64,000 nucleotides of DNA from DASSFG01 sp035550375. GTDB lineage: Bacteria; Planctomycetota; Planctomycetia; Pirellulales; JAICIG01. The position numbers were made by a program, and so were the translations under genes. The DNA lies in NCBI GenBank assembly GCA_035550375.1, contig DASZPH010000041.1, positions 1 to 64,000 of the forward strand. The letters run 5' to 3'. A model generated the notes under the pieces. That model was given only the letters and a program-made list of their open reading frames with translations, had not been told where the DNA came from and did not search any database. Of this stretch, positions 63,312 through 64,000 are shown in pieces. Positions within the stretch are counted from its first letter, which is position 1; every line of letters begins with the position of its first letter.

Positions 63312-64000
63312 TCACCTCTTCGTAATCGCTTCATCCAGGTTCAAGATTGTGCTGCAGGCTACCGTCCAGGCAGCCAGTTCCGCCTGGTCGAGGTCCGCCC
63401 TGCGCGGCGCGGCGCCGACGGCCAGCAGCCTTTCGGCGGCTGCGCGGTCGCGGCCGTAGTGAGCCAGGGCCTGCCCGTAGATCGTCAACAACGTCTCTTG
63501 CTCCTCGGCTTCGGGTGTCCGCGCGAGGACCAGCCGAAAGGCGAGCGCCAACCGGTCCCGTGCCGTGGTCGCCTCGACGAGCACCCGCTCGGCCAGCTTG
63601 CGGGCCGCCTCCACGTAGGTCGGGTCATTCAGCAGCACGAGTGCTTGCAGCGGCGTATTGGTCCTCCCCCGCCGCACGATGCAAACCTCGCGGTTCGTGG
63701 CGTCGAAACTCATCAGGGCCGGCGGCGGGCAGGTTCGTTTCCAGAATGTGTACATGCTGCGCCGGTACAGCCCGTCGCCGGGGTCGGCGACGTATTTGGC
63801 GCGCCGTTCGACGGAAACGTCCTCCCAAAGCCCCTCGGGCTGGTAGGGCTTGACGCTCGGCCCACCGAGGCGTTCCATCAGCAGCCCGCTGACGGCCAAC
63901 GCGTTGTCGCGGATCGTTTCCGCCGAGAGTCGCACGCGCGGCCCACGGGCGAGCAACCGGTTCTCGGGGTCGCGCTCGGCCAGCGCGGGCGTGACGCGCG
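63312..64000 (-). CDS. DUF1553 protein, C-terminal end (partial)
   Basis: The frame is open from the window edge to the stop at 63312. It contains DPENRLLARGPRVRLSAETI, SVKPYQPEGLWEDVSVERRA, RRSMYTFWKRTCPPPALMSF, and TNTPLQALVLLNDPTYVEAA, all typical DUF1553 blocks. The N-terminal DUF1549 and possible PSCyt1 part lie outside the window. The apparent TTG start at 63956 is a normal leucine codon. It is followed by DUF1501. Confidence 0.93.
   Translation of the reverse strand, partial: RVTPALAERDPENRLLARGPRVRLSAETIRDNALAVSGLLMERLGGPSVKPYQPEGLWEDVSVERRAKYVADPGDGLYRRSMYTFWKRTCPPPALMSFDATNREVCIVRRGRTNTPLQALVLLNDPTYVEAARKLAERVLVEATTARDRLALAFRLVLARTPEAEEQETLLTIYGQALAHYGRDRAAAERLLAVGAAPRRADLDQAELAAWTVACSTILNLDEAITKR

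Noticed and set aside
1..64000. CRISPR arrays, tRNA and rRNA genes
   Set aside because: No spaced direct repeats and no cloverleaf or rRNA sequence were recognised by eye on either strand.

Overview
The window looks like a chromosome segment of a high-GC member of the Planctomycetota, most like the Pirellulales group. The evidence is the set of families seen almost only there: three DUF1501 proteins with twin-arginine-like leaders, DUF1549/DUF1553 proteins, DUF1559 pseudopilins, a PQQ sugar dehydrogenase fused to cytochrome c modules, and small membrane proteins with the FSLRTLLV-type leader. Many start codons are GTG or TTG. No tRNA, rRNA, CRISPR array or prophage was seen. This is inferred from protein families; no database search was run.

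Layout. 1-9200: an unknown partial gene, a COG2509-type FAD protein, a VOC protein, a broken DUF4058 gene, a GH38-like hydrolase with a ceramidase-like secreted enzyme, then rpsR, a small helical protein and a shortened MnmE-like GTPase. 9226-9777: a cyclic-nucleotide-binding protein. 9996-17330 (minus): a surface-sugar operon (CDP-glucose 4,6-dehydratase, polyprenyl-type GT2, split transketolase, RfbH/E1 dehydratase, GT-C-like membrane protein). 17668-23926 (minus): a tight five-gene operon with two DUF1559 pseudopilins, DUF1549/DUF1553, DUF1501 and a secreted EF-hand protein. 24121-28086: a 1321-residue protein of unknown family. 28335-31280: a secreted beta-propeller protein and purH. 31290-35129: LRR-like and WD40 proteins, a lipoprotein, and an ECF sigma factor with a small membrane protein and a Spy/CpxP-like protein, in a CnrYXH-like set. 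35825-48790: a TolC-like lipoprotein with a Gly/Ala-rich insert, then a DUF58, BatA/VWA, DUF4175-like and VWA/GATase1-like block. 48834-55350 (minus): an EamA half-transporter, a frameshifted Tat-exported protein, DUF1501, and a frameshifted PQQ dehydrogenase/cytochrome c gene. 55619-58587 (minus): Hsp70 with DUF2760, and EfpL. 58796-61078: a strong promoter, a 230-nt leader, a MerR-like HTH/receiver fusion and a histidine kinase. 61117-61506: a transposase remnant. 61870-64000 (minus): DUF1553 and DUF1501.

How the genes may work together. The sugar operon would make a CDP-3,6-dideoxyhexose, possibly C2-branched by the transketolase pair, and hand it to glycosyltransferases. The five-gene operon would send a calcium-binding protein, two pseudopilins and DUF1501/DUF1553 partners to the envelope as one unit. 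The sigma operon would sense an envelope or metal signal through its Spy-like protein. The least described items are the five-gene operon, the CDP-sugar/transketolase set, the CnrYXH-like set and the HTH/receiver fusion with its long leader. Two genes carry single-base frameshifts and two others are remnants; the frameshifts could be sequencing or assembly errors.
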